From: Saprospiraceae bacterium
GTDB lineage: Bacteria > Bacteroidota > Bacteroidia > Chitinophagales > Saprospiraceae
DNA length: 12,965 nt
Assembly: GCA_017995875.1 (NCBI GenBank)
Contig: JAGOIB010000052.1
Span: 1 to 12,965, forward strand
Reading direction: 5' to 3'
How positions within the stretch are numbered: the first letter of the stretch is position 1; each line of letters starts with the position of its first letter. The notes under the pieces were generated by a model that did not search any database, had not been told where the DNA came from, and saw nothing but the letters and a program-made list of their open reading frames with translations. Of the stretch, positions 12,920 through 12,965 are shown one piece after another. The position numbers were made by a program, and so were the translations under genes.

Positions 12920-12965
12920 CGGACGCCCAACAGGTTACGTGTAATGAGTCTGGCATCTGCGAGTC

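Overview
The window looks like chromosomal DNA from a Bacteroidota bacterium, most likely near Saprospiraceae. The main evidence is a 1159-residue secreted protein ending in a type IX secretion (T9SS) sorting domain, which is restricted to Bacteroidota. Most genes also lack a clear Shine-Dalgarno site, two genes can only start at TTG, and the intergenic gaps are filled with short degenerate repeats. The family-level assignment is an inference from style, not from a marker gene.

Layout. Positions 1-1088 (minus) hold an ATP-grasp ligase cut by the window edge. Divergent from it, a serine esterase and an M17 leucyl aminopeptidase sit 6 bp apart (1315-3591) and look like an operon. After a 382-bp repeat-rich gap come a VOC/glyoxalase-fold protein and an MFS transporter (3974-5566), 21 bp apart. 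A 398-bp repeat-filled gap follows. It separates the transporter from the convergent gene for the large T9SS cargo protein (5965-9444, minus: ten Asp-box motifs, a PKD domain, a jelly-roll-like module, a sorting domain). Divergent from that lie a GT4 glycosyltransferase and gmhA (9555-11276), 3 bp apart, then an ArsR-type regulator (11477-11800) and a HAD-IIIA phosphatase (11902-12462). The last 503 bp contain no credible gene but many repeats.

How the genes fit together. GmhA (sedoheptulose-7-phosphate isomerase), a GmhB-like HAD phosphatase and a GT4 glycosyltransferase suggest heptose supply for a cell-surface glycan; the kinase and nucleotidyltransferase steps are not in the window. The other genes are general metabolism or transport with no evident common pathway.

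The least ordinary part is the intergenic DNA. At least six repeat families are present. One is a 12-nt core (GAGCGRAGYCGA) in three copies, each flanked by self-complementary arms of different sequence. One of those copies is nested inside a copy of another hairpin repeat. Other families are an 81-bp perfect direct repeat carrying twin hairpins with the same stem, and inverted CGTGAGRR arrays bracketing 294 bp, one of which supplies the stop codon of the aminopeptidase gene. I found no tRNA, rRNA, CRISPR array, transposase or defence gene.
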